Positions 24,007 through 32,600 of a stretch of 64,000 nucleotides of DNA are shown here, piece by piece. The position numbers and the translations under genes are program-made. Position 1 is the stretch's first letter, and the number at the start of each line of letters is the position of its first letter. The notes under the pieces are model-generated. The model was not told the DNA's origin and did no database searches. It worked only from the letters and a program-made list of their open reading frames with translations. This stretch comes from Halobellus clavatus (GTDB lineage Archaea; Halobacteriota; Halobacteria; Halobacteriales; Haloferacaceae): the NCBI RefSeq assembly GCF_900107195.1, contig NZ_FNPB01000001.1:645284-709283 (forward strand), read 5' to 3'.

Positions 24007-24196
24007 TACCTCACACAGGCTTGTGCAGGCATATACCCTCGATGTGTCCTTTAAGACCTTATATCGAGAGTGGGCGCGGGATCTGGAGCATCGCGGCCGC
24101 GTTCGACGTGCAGAGAATGCGGCGCGAGAGCCCGCAGCACGCGGTCCGTCGGCGTCGAGGGGCGGCAGAACCCGCTGGTCGCGACGGCGACAGACG

Positions 24197-25222
24197 TCAG
24201 AAGTCCTTGGTCTCGACGGCGTGAGCCGACCTGAACGCGAAGTGCGTGGCGACGTCGAGGCTGTCCTCGGCGTGGCCGGCGCTGCGGCGAAGAGTCAACA
24301 GCACCCGCTGCAGCGCCAGAATCGGTTCGGGGCGGGCCGTTTCGAGGTGCTCTTGCGCCCGGTCCGCGCACGCCTCGAGTGTCGCGAGCGCCTCGCGCCC
24401 CGCTGTCGTCGCCGTTGCGGTCGGTGTCGTGACTGCGTTCCGGGTCGCAGTCGCGACGTCGTCGAGCGCGGTAGCGGCTGCAGTCAGGTGCTCCCGTGTC
24501 TCCTCGTCGAGCGCGAAGTCGTCGGTGTCGATGACGACTTCAGCCAGTTCCCGGGCGGCACCGGCCATCAGCACGACGTCCTGGGCGACCGAGCGATAGC
24601 CGATCAGCGGGAAGCCCGTCTCCAGCCCGACCGACTCGTTGAGCCGGGGGTTGCGATACGTCGTGAACACCAACCGGAGAAAGAGGTAAAACAGCTTCTC
24701 GACCTGTCGCTGTCGGTCGATCGCGCGCTCTGCGAGGTCGTCGTCCGCTTCGAGCAGACTCTCGACGGCTTCCGAGCGCATCGTCGCCTCCGTGCGCCAC
24801 AGCCGGTCCATCAGCGTCGGGAGCTCGAAGTCGCCCGGATCGACCGAACAGCGGATGGCGACGGTATCGATGCCCTCCTCGACGACGCCCAGGCCCATCA
24901 GCTGTCGCTCGATCTCGGTGATCGCGTCGAACACCGCCGGTTGGATCGGACCATCGCTCTCGACTTCGATCAACTGCCGGCCGAGGACGTACTGCGCGAG
25001 GATGGCTCGCTGGACGGATTCGGAATCGAGCGAGGCGGCGTCGATCGTCGCCGTCGCCTCCGTCTCCGCCGGCGTGTCCGGAACCACGAGGAGCGAACCG
25101 CTGCTCTCGTCGCGCTGGACGACCAGTTCGTCGCCCTTCTGGAGATCCTGTTCGCGAGCCCACTCCGCCGGGAGCGTCACTGCCAGCGTCGAGGACCCCA
25201 GTTTCTGGATCTTCCGCTTCAT
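24197..25222 (-). CDS. AbrB-PhoU domain regulator
   Basis: A 341-residue protein with an N-terminal SpoVT-AbrB DNA-binding domain (KIQKLGSSTLAVTLPAEW, about residues 3-50) and two PhoU-type three-helix bundles (about 90-200 and 225-330). Haloarchaeal proteins of this architecture are annotated as phosphate-uptake regulators, but many sit beside other transporters. The ATG at 25222 starts exactly at the AbrB fold; a GTG at 25243 would add seven residues. Here it lies between a ureohydrolase and a symporter gene on the same strand, so it may regulate those rather than phosphate uptake; no pst genes are near. Confidence 0.82.
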   Translation of the reverse strand: MKRKIQKLGSSTLAVTLPAEWAREQDLQKGDELVVQRDESSGSLLVVPDTPAETEATATIDAASLDSESVQRAILAQYVLGRQLIEVESDGPIQPAVFDAITEIERQLMGLGVVEEGIDTVAIRCSVDPGDFELPTLMDRLWRTEATMRSEAVESLLEADDDLAERAIDRQRQVEKLFYLFLRLVFTTYRNPRLNESVGLETGFPLIGYRSVAQDVVLMAGAARELAEVVIDTDDFALDEETREHLTAAATALDDVATATRNAVTTPTATATTAGREALATLEACADRAQEHLETARPEPILALQRVLLTLRRSAGHAEDSLDVATHFAFRSAHAVETKDF

Positions 25223-25417
25223 TCGGAGATCGTCCGAACTCACGGCGACCCCCCCATCTTAGAGCCACGACGACGCCAAAACCGAGGCCGATATACACGC
25301 ATTTATTTCGGATTATACTGTACGTAGTAGCGATAAATGTTCTTTGATACGTTCGAATATTTTCTGAACACCCGAAAAGAAATACGATTGTGAATATATG
25401 TTTACGGTCCTGAGCGG

Positions 25418-26968
25418 TCAGTCATCGGCCGACTGCGCCTGCTCTTCGATCGAGAGCGAGCGGGCGTCGTGCGTGTTCCGCGTCGCGTAGGCGACGCCGA
25501 CGAAGACGACGAGGCTCACGCCCGCGGCGATGAACGTCGGGAGGCCGTCGAAGGCGGAGGTGAAGATGTCGTTGGGAATGTACAGCAGCGTGTTCTCGTA
25601 CGCGTACGTCGTCGGGACGAGGACGAACAGCAGCAGACGAGTGCCCGACCCGGCGAGCATCGAGGCGAGCGCTGCGGGCGTGTTCGCCATCTCGGACCAG
25701 TAGAGCCCGAACAGCAGCGGGACGAACGCGCCGGCGAGCATAATGTCGAAGGCGAGCACTAACAGCATCCCGGTCGCCGAGACCCGAATGGCGAAGAAGA
25801 TCCCCAGGAGCGTGATCGGGATGGACATCAGGCGGGTGACGGTGAGCAGTTTGTCGCTCTCCGTGCCGAAGAAGCCCTCTTCGGTCCCGCCGTCGGCCGC
25901 GACGGCCTTGTTCTGGCTCGACTTCTCGTTGACGCGGATGTCGCCGATGTTCCGGGCGATGACCGCAGAGGTGCCGAGGATGGCCCCGTCGCTCGTCGAG
26001 AACGACGCGGCGACGATCCCGGCGAGTACGAGGGCTGCCAGCCATGGCGGGACCGCGCTCTGTAGCAGCGTGTACAGCACCGCCTGGCCGCCAGAGGCGA
26101 CCCCAAGCGACGTGAGGATGGGACCCGCCGACAGCGCCACCACCGAGAACGGAATGCCGATGATCAGCGTCCCGGCGGCTCCGACGAAGCACGCTTTCTG
26201 TGCGGTTTCGGGGCTATCAGCCGCGAATACCCGCTCCATAAAGTCGATGGCGACGATGTCACCCAAGCCGAGGGCGACGATCGTCGCGAGGTTGATGAAC
26301 GCGCCCTGACTCGGGTCGGTCAGTTGCCCGAGGTTCGTGGGCCCCATCCCGCTGGGAATGGTGAGCCCGTACTGAGTCGTGACGAAGAGGATGAGTGCGA
26401 CGGAGCCGACGAAGGCCACGAGCGCCTGCAGGACGTCGGTGTAGGCGACGGCGAACAGGCCCCCGGCGACGGTGTACGCGAGCACAAGGCCGGCGATGAT
26501 GAACACGCCGAGTTGGAAGCTCGTGCCGACGAAGATCTGGAAGAGGTACCCGCCGGCGACGAGGTTCCCCGCCAGGAGGAACGCGTACGCGACCGACATA
26601 ATCAGGCTGGCGACGATCTCGGCCACCCGGCCGTACTTCCGGCGGAAGAAGTCCGGCAGCGTCGTGAGGTTCATCCGGTTCATCGGTTTGGCGAAGAACA
26701 GCCCCGTGAGCGTCAGACACAGCGCCAGCCCGACCGGCAGCGCCGCCCCGGCCCAGAAGCCGGCGGCGGCGACGAGGTCGGTGTTCCCGAGTGTCGCGTT
26801 CGAGTCGAGCGACTGTGCCATCAACGTCGCGGCGGCTAACGGGAGGATGAGCCCTCGGCCGGCGACGATGTAGTTGATGCTGTCGCCTTTGACTTTCCGG
26901 GAGACGTAGAGGCCGATGGCCATCATCAGGGCGATGATCGCCGCCAGTCCGTAGACGATGACGCTCAT
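25418..26968 (-). CDS. Sodium/solute symporter (SSS family)
   Basis: A 516-residue integral membrane transporter with about 13 helices, coupling sodium entry to uptake of an organic solute. The SSS core is seen: the N-terminal GRGLILPLAAATLMAQSLDSNATLGN region (sodium-site TM1), YTVAGGLFAVAYTDVLQA (about residues 165-182), and GIVAASFSTSDGAILGTSAVIARNI (about 312-336), the family signature. A soluble loop with EKSSQNK follows. The ATG at 26968 is preferred to a GTG two codons upstream. Substrate is unknown; proximity to a ureohydrolase makes a guanidino compound, polyamine or amino acid plausible. Confidence 0.88.
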   Translation of the reverse strand: MSVIVYGLAAIIALMMAIGLYVSRKVKGDSINYIVAGRGLILPLAAATLMAQSLDSNATLGNTDLVAAAGFWAGAALPVGLALCLTLTGLFFAKPMNRMNLTTLPDFFRRKYGRVAEIVASLIMSVAYAFLLAGNLVAGGYLFQIFVGTSFQLGVFIIAGLVLAYTVAGGLFAVAYTDVLQALVAFVGSVALILFVTTQYGLTIPSGMGPTNLGQLTDPSQGAFINLATIVALGLGDIVAIDFMERVFAADSPETAQKACFVGAAGTLIIGIPFSVVALSAGPILTSLGVASGGQAVLYTLLQSAVPPWLAALVLAGIVAASFSTSDGAILGTSAVIARNIGDIRVNEKSSQNKAVAADGGTEEGFFGTESDKLLTVTRLMSIPITLLGIFFAIRVSATGMLLVLAFDIMLAGAFVPLLFGLYWSEMANTPAALASMLAGSGTRLLLFVLVPTTYAYENTLLYIPNDIFTSAFDGLPTFIAAGVSLVVFVGVAYATRNTHDARSLSIEEQAQSADD

Positions 26969-27337
26969 TGCCACGCACCCCGAACGGCCCGGCTAGATTG
27001 TTTGCTTTTGTTCACCAGTTCGACCGAATTGCAATCGTATGGGCTCATACTTGCCACGACAGTTGAGGATCGTAGATAACTGAAAAGATCTTTCCTGTAT
27101 TTGTATAGTTAGTGGGAGGGGGGAATTGCAGGTACGAACTATATTAATGCCATATTATGTGGTAATATATTTATTCGATATCTGCACCGTCCGTTCGGAG
27201 AATCACGTTCCCACCGCTGGCGGCGGTGAGGAGATCGAGCGGGAGACGGACGGCAATCGACGTGAGTGAGCCGTCGACCGGACGGGCACTGGGGGGAGAA
27301 CGTCCCGCGAGGACCGGCTCGTCGGCCGATACCAGGG
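26969..27337. other. A+T-rich regulatory region between symporter and DUF5806 genes
   Basis: 369 bases with no credible gene. The left two thirds, especially 27095-27180 (TTTGTATAGTTAG, ACTATATTAATGCCATATTATG, GGTAATATATTTATTCG), are strikingly A+T-rich for this chromosome and hold several TATA-like boxes. The symporter promoter should be here. The right third, beside the DUF5806 stop, is normal G+C and shows nothing. Confidence 0.45.
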
Positions 27338-28021
27338 TTATGCGGAATCGTCGTCCGCGTCTTCGGTCAGTTCCTCAGTCCGCAGATCAGCGCTCGCCTC
27401 CCTGACTTCCCGCATCACACTGGAGATCCGTTCTTCGGCTTCCATCTCCTCTTCGACCGAGAGATCGACGCCCTCGACCTCTAGGAGAAACTTCGCGATC
27501 TCGGTAACCTCGTACATCATTTCGTCGAGTTCCTCGGCGGTGAAGAAGCCCGACATCGCGCCGTAGAGGAACGTCGCCCCCGACTTCCGGATCTTGTCCT
27601 CGAAGGAGGATCGGGCCTGGTTGACCGCCTGTGGCGTGTAGGTGTCGGTCATAAACGGCACCAGTTCGGGGAGGTTCTCGCCGATCTTCGTCATCTCGAC
27701 GCCGGTCTCGGTCCGAAAGTCCGCACACAGACGGGCGATCGCCCACTCGCGCGCCGTGATGTACGTTCGATCGCGGAGGAAGTCGTTGACGCGGTCGTAC
27801 TGCGCGCCGTCGACCTTCTTGAACCGGGCGTACTTCTGTACGTCTTCGGGCGGTGCGTCGTCGTCCGACGGGTCGGACTCGTCCGCGCGTTCCTCGACGC
27901 CGGGCGCTGTCTGGTCGTCGATGTCCGATTGGGGGTCGGTGTCCGACGGCGCAGCCGACGTGGAAGCGGCGTCGTCGGACGGTCCCCGATCGGCGGTCGG
28001 CGTCTCGGCGTCGTCGTCCAT
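27338..28021 (-). CDS. DUF5806 family protein
   Basis: A 227-residue haloarchaeal protein of unknown function. The first 70 residues are a disordered Asp/Ser/Ala-rich extension. A conserved helical domain follows (about 75-215) with segments ARFKKVDGAQYDRVNDFL, ITAREWAIARLCADFR, MTDTYTPQAVNQARSSF and VEGVDLSVEEEMEAEERI. I assign it to DUF5806 from the look of this domain. The TAREWAIARLCADFRTETG stretch could be a DNA- or protein-binding helix pair. The ATG at 28021 is the first start giving the disordered tail; a shorter protein is possible. Confidence 0.8.
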   Translation of the reverse strand: MDDDAETPTADRGPSDDAASTSAAPSDTDPQSDIDDQTAPGVEERADESDPSDDDAPPEDVQKYARFKKVDGAQYDRVNDFLRDRTYITAREWAIARLCADFRTETGVEMTKIGENLPELVPFMTDTYTPQAVNQARSSFEDKIRKSGATFLYGAMSGFFTAEELDEMMYEVTEIAKFLLEVEGVDLSVEEEMEAEERISSVMREVREASADLRTEELTEDADDDSA

Positions 28022-28325
28022 ACTGCCGCGTGTCGGGCCGACCGCAAAAAGCGTTCCGTCGGCCACTGCAAGCGTCGAGCCGGAGGGCGATCCGCGTCGT
28101 GTCGGCAGTGGCTGTGAAATAATTTTCACCGTGTTCTTTTCACCGGCGAGACAGTGCATCCGGGTGCCGGGAATAGACTCGGCCAGACGTCGTCCGGCGG
28201 TTGTGCCTCTGCGCCGGACGACGGTTGCGCACTTCGACCACTCGATGTCGGGACCGGAAGACTGCCGCAGAGCGGCACCGCCGACTGACGAAACCGCTAT
28301 TTTGTTTCGGAGATGAGACAGGAGC
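28022..28325. other. Divergent promoter region
   Basis: 304 bases between the divergent DUF5806 and HTH/zinc-ribbon genes. GAAATAATTTTCACCG near 28121-28136 is a short A+T-rich block. CGCTATTTTGTTTC at 28291-28304 is a plausible TATA element about 30 bases before the GTG at 28326. No structured RNA or repeat was recognised. Confidence 0.4.
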
Positions 28326-29231
28326 GTGAGATCACAGCCGCCCGAGCACGTCGAATTCGACGACGAGGCGTTGAAGGCTGTCGCCAACGAGACGCGGCTC
28401 AGGATCATCGCCAGCCTGGGGGAGATCGTCCAGGACGGACAGTACGGCACGCGACGGTTCTCGGATCTGATGGACGACGTCGGACTGAGCGACAGCGGAC
28501 AGACGACCTACCACCTCGACAGACTCCGCGAGCAGGGGTACGTGGAGCGGCGGGAGGAGGGGTACAAACTGACGCTCCGCGGTCTGCGAATCTACCAGTT
28601 CGTCCGCTCGGGGGTGCTGAGCGAGACGCCGACGCTCGGTCCCTTCGAGATCGATGCCGAGCACGATGGGTGCGGTGAGCCGCTTTCGATCCACTACGAA
28701 GGCCAGCGGATGTACGGGCGCTGTGAGGCCTGCGATGAGATCGTCGGGGTAAACCCGATCCGACCGAGCGGCGTGGATCCGGATCGACCGGAGTCGCTCG
28801 CGGACGCGTTCCGACAGCGATTCTGGATGGACAACTTCGCGATGACGCAGGGCTTCTGTCCGTACTGCGGCGGCGGCGTGGAGTCGACGATCGACTACCG
28901 GCACGCGGAGGCGATCCCCGACGACGCCAAGGGGACGGACCCGGCGATTACGTTCACCTGCACGGTCTGTCATTGGTTCATCAACACGACGATCGATTTC
29001 CCGGGCTACTTCCACCCCGCCGTGGTGTCGTTCTGCTACGAGCGAGGCATCGACATTCGCGAGCACAGTCCGCTGGAACTCCCGCTCAGGGTGGACACGC
29101 ACGAGGTCCGCTCGGAGGACCCCTGGCGCGTCGCCAACACGTACACCCACGAGGGCGATTCGATCACGCTCGTCTTCGATGAGGACCTGACTGTCCACGA
29201 CGTCGAAACGCACACAGGTAGGCACGACTGA
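28326..29231 (+). CDS. Winged-helix transcriptional regulator with zinc-ribbon-like C-terminal domain
   Basis: A 301-residue predicted regulator. An ArsR-type winged helix (about residues 10-95, ALKAVANETRLRIIASL and the TTYHLDRLREQGYVERR recognition region) is followed by a long domain with three CxxC pairs (CEAC about 137, CPYC about 178, CTVC about 216). These likely form zinc ribbons. This architecture is common in haloarchaea and largely unstudied. It has a GTG start. It stands alone, so its targets cannot be guessed. Confidence 0.82.
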   Translation: MRSQPPEHVEFDDEALKAVANETRLRIIASLGEIVQDGQYGTRRFSDLMDDVGLSDSGQTTYHLDRLREQGYVERREEGYKLTLRGLRIYQFVRSGVLSETPTLGPFEIDAEHDGCGEPLSIHYEGQRMYGRCEACDEIVGVNPIRPSGVDPDRPESLADAFRQRFWMDNFAMTQGFCPYCGGGVESTIDYRHAEAIPDDAKGTDPAITFTCTVCHWFINTTIDFPGYFHPAVVSFCYERGIDIREHSPLELPLRVDTHEVRSEDPWRVANTYTHEGDSITLVFDEDLTVHDVETHTGRHD

Positions 29232-29294
29232 TCGGCTGCGGGACCGTAGGTCCACACCCGACGATTTTTCTACTCCGCCGCCGACAACCGGCGT

Positions 29295-29666
29295 ATGAGA
29301 ATCCTCCTGGGCATCGGTAGCGCCGATGACTCCCTCCAGGCACTCGAACGGACTGCAGAGCGGGCAGCCGAGGCCGACGACGAGGTGACTGTCGCCATCA
29401 TCGACGACGACGGGCCGCGGGGCGTCGGCGAGATCGAAGCCGCGGTCGACGGGACGCTCGACGGCTGGGGGATCACGGCGGAGATTCGCCACGTCGAGTC
29501 CGAGACCGATCCCGGAAGCGAACTCGTCGAGATCGCCGAGTCCGAGGGGTTCGACCGGATCGTGATCGGCGGGGGAACGACCAGTCCGATGGGGAAGATC
29601 CAACTCGGGAGCACGGCCGAGTTCGTCCTGCTGAACTCCCACGTCAGCGTAACGCTCGTCCGATGA
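29295..29666 (+). CDS. Universal stress protein family
   Basis: A 123-residue UspA-fold protein. It opens MRILLGIG with the core strand and has the ATP-loop-like GGGTTSPMGKIQLGSTAE near the C-terminus (about residues 95-112), a G-rich variant of the G-x2-G-x9-G(S/T) motif. It is slightly shorter than typical Usp. It overlaps the next gene as ATGA (29663-29666), so it is translated together with an acetyltransferase. Confidence 0.82.
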   Translation: MRILLGIGSADDSLQALERTAERAAEADDEVTVAIIDDDGPRGVGEIEAAVDGTLDGWGITAEIRHVESETDPGSELVEIAESEGFDRIVIGGGTTSPMGKIQLGSTAEFVLLNSHVSVTLVR

Positions 29667-30214
29667 CCCGAGATCGTGGGTATCCCGAGGCGATCGCCGG
29701 ACCCTTCGAGGGACCGCCGCGGACGTTCGAGGATCGAGCGGGGCGAACGATCGAAATCCGCGCACACGACGGGAGCAACGAGGAGTACGAGGCCCTGGCG
29801 TCGATGTACATCGAGTTCGACCCCGCCGACCGGGCGCAGGGGATCCCACCGAGCCAGGAGCAGCGGGTTCGCGAGTGGCTCGAAGCGATCCTCGGCGAGG
29901 ACTGCCTGAACGTCATCGCGTGGGACGACGGGACGGCCGCCGGGCACGCGACCCTCGTCCCCGACGGTGACGCCTACGAACTCGCGATCTTCGTCCTGCA
30001 GGCGTACCAGGAGGCTGGGATCGGCACCAGGCTGTTGAAGACGCTGCTCGGCTACGGTGCCGAAGAGGGCGTCGAGAAGGTGTGGCTCACTGTCGAACGC
30101 TGGAACAAACCCGCGGTCGGGCTCTACAAGAAGATCGGGTTCGAGACCAGCGACGCCGAGAGTTTCGAGTTGGAGATGGGAATCCGGCTGGCCGACGCCC
30201 ACGACGACGACTGA
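29663..30214 (+). CDS. GNAT-family N-acetyltransferase
   Basis: A 183-residue acetyl-CoA-dependent acetyltransferase. The acetyl-CoA binding motif A is YQEAGIGTRLLKTLL (about residues 114-128, R/Q-x-x-G-x-G type). The following WLTVERWNKPAVGLYKKIGFE segment is the classical motif B. It is translationally coupled to the Usp gene upstream, a pairing that suggests protein acetylation in stress. The substrate cannot be identified. Confidence 0.85.
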   Translation: MTRDRGYPEAIAGPFEGPPRTFEDRAGRTIEIRAHDGSNEEYEALASMYIEFDPADRAQGIPPSQEQRVREWLEAILGEDCLNVIAWDDGTAAGHATLVPDGDAYELAIFVLQAYQEAGIGTRLLKTLLGYGAEEGVEKVWLTVERWNKPAVGLYKKIGFETSDAESFELEMGIRLADAHDDD

Positions 30215-30235
30215 CCAGGGTCGATCGCGACCGAC

Positions 30236-30694
30236 TCAGACCGACAGGACGGGCTGGCTCGCGTACAGGAGGACGTACTCGGCGGCTTTCTCCAGCACCT
30301 CGCCGGGGTCGCCCGAGAGCGGCTCACGCGGGACGACGAGGAAGTCGGCAGACAGTTCCTCGGCGGTGTCGAGGACGACGCTCCCCGGATGTCGCAGTTT
30401 CATCTTCGTCGAGAAGCCGTAGGCGACCGACGTCGAGAGTCCGACGTCGTGGTCGGCCGCGATCGCCTCCGCGGTCTCCATAATCGCCTCGCCGTCCGCA
30501 GCGACCTCGTCGTCGTCGACGTCGCCCGCTTCGATGGCTCTGACGACGTCCTCGCCGAGGACGTGGACGACGTGGACCGTCGCATCGTACTCGGCGGCGA
30601 TCGCGGCGGCGTGCGCTACCGCATCTGTCGACTCGTCGCTCGCATCCACCGGAACGAGCACGAGGTCGGCAGACAGCGGTCGGCGTTCGGTCAT
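30236..30694 (-). CDS. Universal stress protein family
   Basis: A 152-residue UspA-fold protein with the N-terminal strand LVLVPVDASDEST and alternating alpha/beta pattern. The C-terminal G-rich ATP loop is absent (PREPLSGDPGEVLEKAAEY replaces it), so it is probably a non-ATP-binding type. The ATG at 30694 is chosen; an upstream in-frame start would add nine residues. It is convergent with the acetyltransferase gene, 21 bases away. Confidence 0.82.
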   Translation of the reverse strand: MTERRPLSADLVLVPVDASDESTDAVAHAAAIAAEYDATVHVVHVLGEDVVRAIEAGDVDDDEVAADGEAIMETAEAIAADHDVGLSTSVAYGFSTKMKLRHPGSVVLDTAEELSADFLVVPREPLSGDPGEVLEKAAEYVLLYASQPVLSV

Positions 30695-30744
30695 ACACGC
30701 GTCTGCAACGCCCGGCGGCAAAAATCCTCACACTATGACCGCGG

Positions 30745-31848
30745 TCAGTCGAGCGGCGACGCCGATCGCCGGGGGCGCGTTCCCAGCGTCAGCTCGACCG
30801 TCTGCCGGGTCCCATCGCGGAGTACAGTCACGCTGATCGTGTCACCCGGACGAGTCCGGAGCGCCAGGTGGCTGGCCAGATCCTCGAACGACTGCAGCGG
30901 CGTCTCGTCGATCGCGGTGATGACGTCGCCGCCGACGGGGGTCTGGACCCCGTCGACGACCTCGATTGTACTCGGGGTGAGGACCCCCTGAGCCGGGCCG
31001 TCGTCGACGACCCGGACCACCAGCAGCCCGCTGGGGCGGGCCAGGTCGTTCGCCTGAGCGACACGCGGCGTCACGGTCTCCAGCGAGACGCCCATATACG
31101 CGTGCTCGTACTCGCCGTTCCGGATGAGTTCGGGGGCGACGCGACGAGTGAGCGCGGCCGAGATCCCGAAGGCGATGTCGTCGCCGCGTTTCGAGTTGAC
31201 GACGCCGACGACGGAGCCGTCCAGCGCCATCAGCGGCCCGCCGCTGTTTCCGGGGTTCACCGCGGCGTCGGTCTGAATCGCGTCCGGGATCCGGTATCCG
31301 GCGGGCGAGGGAATCAGGCGATCGGTCCCGCTGACGATCCCCGAGGTGACCGTCCCGCTGAGGCCGTACGGATTGCCGATGGCGGCGACGCGCTGTCCGA
31401 TCACGGGGGAGTCCGCCACGAACGAGAGCGGTCGGGCGTCGTCGGGGACCGCGTCGGATTCGACGACTGCGAGGTCGCTGTGCACGTCGGTGCCCTGGAC
31501 AGTTCCGGTGCTCCACGTGCCGTCGTGGTACCTGAGTCGGACGGTCTGTGCGTCCCCGACGACGTGGGCGTTCGTGATCACGTGCGTCCGGTCGTACTGA
31601 AAGCCCGTCCCTTGGCCGCGCTCGGTCCGGACGAGGACGACCGACGGAATCGTCTCCCGGTACACGCGGGTGTACGGGCTCTGGCTCGCCGTGGCCGTCG
31701 ACACGGCGTCCGAGGTCGACGTCGGTGACGACTCGGTCGACTGCGCGGCGGCGTCCGCCGACGGAGCCGAGCAACCGGCGAGCGCGGCGACGAGACCGAG
31801 GCCACCGACCCCGAGGACGTCCCTGCGGGAGAACTCCTGTCCAGACAC
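30745..31848 (-). CDS. HtrA/DegP-type serine protease, Tat-exported lipoprotein
   Basis: A 367-residue surface protease for protein quality control. The Tat motif SRRDVLG (RR at residues 8-9) and lipobox LAGC (Cys26) place it on the outer face of the membrane. The chymotrypsin-like triad is H95 (TNAHVVG), D125 (SDLAVV) and S202 (PGNSGGP). A single PDZ domain occupies about 265-355. A Ser/Thr-rich linker separates the anchor from the catalytic domain. Haloarchaea typically use Tat for such folded exports. Confidence 0.9.
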   Translation of the reverse strand: MSGQEFSRRDVLGVGGLGLVAALAGCSAPSADAAAQSTESSPTSTSDAVSTATASQSPYTRVYRETIPSVVLVRTERGQGTGFQYDRTHVITNAHVVGDAQTVRLRYHDGTWSTGTVQGTDVHSDLAVVESDAVPDDARPLSFVADSPVIGQRVAAIGNPYGLSGTVTSGIVSGTDRLIPSPAGYRIPDAIQTDAAVNPGNSGGPLMALDGSVVGVVNSKRGDDIAFGISAALTRRVAPELIRNGEYEHAYMGVSLETVTPRVAQANDLARPSGLLVVRVVDDGPAQGVLTPSTIEVVDGVQTPVGGDVITAIDETPLQSFEDLASHLALRTRPGDTISVTVLRDGTRQTVELTLGTRPRRSASPLD

Positions 31849-32030
31849 GTCGGTCCAGTCGGCCCTGACGGATGTGTACCTTGTGGATCGGCGGGGCGAG
31901 GACCCGCTCCCGGAGGCAGACCGAAATCGGGGACCGTAGCGTGCCGATGGGGAGAGCGACGCGACAGGTCGTGCCGCCGACCGATGCCCTCTGCTTGGGA
32001 TTTATCCCGACCGGCGGCGAAGCCGTGGAT

Positions 32031-32501
32031 ATGTTCGAGACCATCGTCATCGCCACCGACGGTTCCGAGAGCGTCAGGCGGGCCGTCGACGTGGCGCTGG
32101 ATCTCGCCGAGCGCTTCGACGCCGAGGTACACTGCCTCTACGTCGTCGACGAGGGCGACGTCGCCTCCTCACCCGAGCGACTCCGCGGCGAGATGGCCGA
32201 GGCGCTCGCGGACCGCGGTCAGGAGGCGATCGGCGAGGTCCGTGAGTCGACCGACCGCGAGGTGATTGCGTCGGTACAGGAGGGCCACCCGCCGTCGGTG
32301 ATCGACGAGTACGCCCGCGAGATCGACGCGGATATGGTCGCGATGGGGACTCGCGGCCGTCACGGCGAGAACCGCTTTCTCATCGGGTCGGTGGCCGAGC
32401 GCGTCGTCCGGACGTGTCCGGTTCCCGTCCTCACCGTCCGCCAATTGGCTGCTGGAGAGGGCGACGACGCGCTGACGGGGACGCCCGAACGCGCCGACTG
32501 A
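32031..32501 (+). CDS. Universal stress protein, ATP-binding type
   Basis: A 156-residue UspA-fold protein with the strand TIVIATDGSES and a complete ATP-binding loop, GTRGRHGENRFLIGS (G-x2-G-x9-G-S, about residues 105-119). The ending PVPVLTVR is the typical last strand. It probably dimerises and binds ATP in the cytosol. It has its own promoter (GGATTTATCCCG about 32 bases before the ATG). Third of four Usp genes in this window. Confidence 0.88.
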   Translation: MFETIVIATDGSESVRRAVDVALDLAERFDAEVHCLYVVDEGDVASSPERLRGEMAEALADRGQEAIGEVRESTDREVIASVQEGHPPSVIDEYAREIDADMVAMGTRGRHGENRFLIGSVAERVVRTCPVPVLTVRQLAAGEGDDALTGTPERAD

Positions 32502-32600
32502 GGCCCCGCAGACAGACGGGAACGCGGCTGCCTGAGCCTCGACGGAGTCACGGTCGGCGGAACCGCGCCGGTTTTCACGCGGGCGGCCGTCGTGTCGGGT

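Larger units (their letters stand above)
23898..24196. other. Promoter region of the ureohydrolase gene
   Basis: A 299-base gap, A+T-rich in its left half. It contains ATTATAG (minus strand, 23943-23949) as a likely TATA box and two inverted repeats listed separately. An AGACCTTATATCGAG run near 24053-24067 could be a further TATA element. The right half is high-G+C with no recognised feature. Confidence 0.45.
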
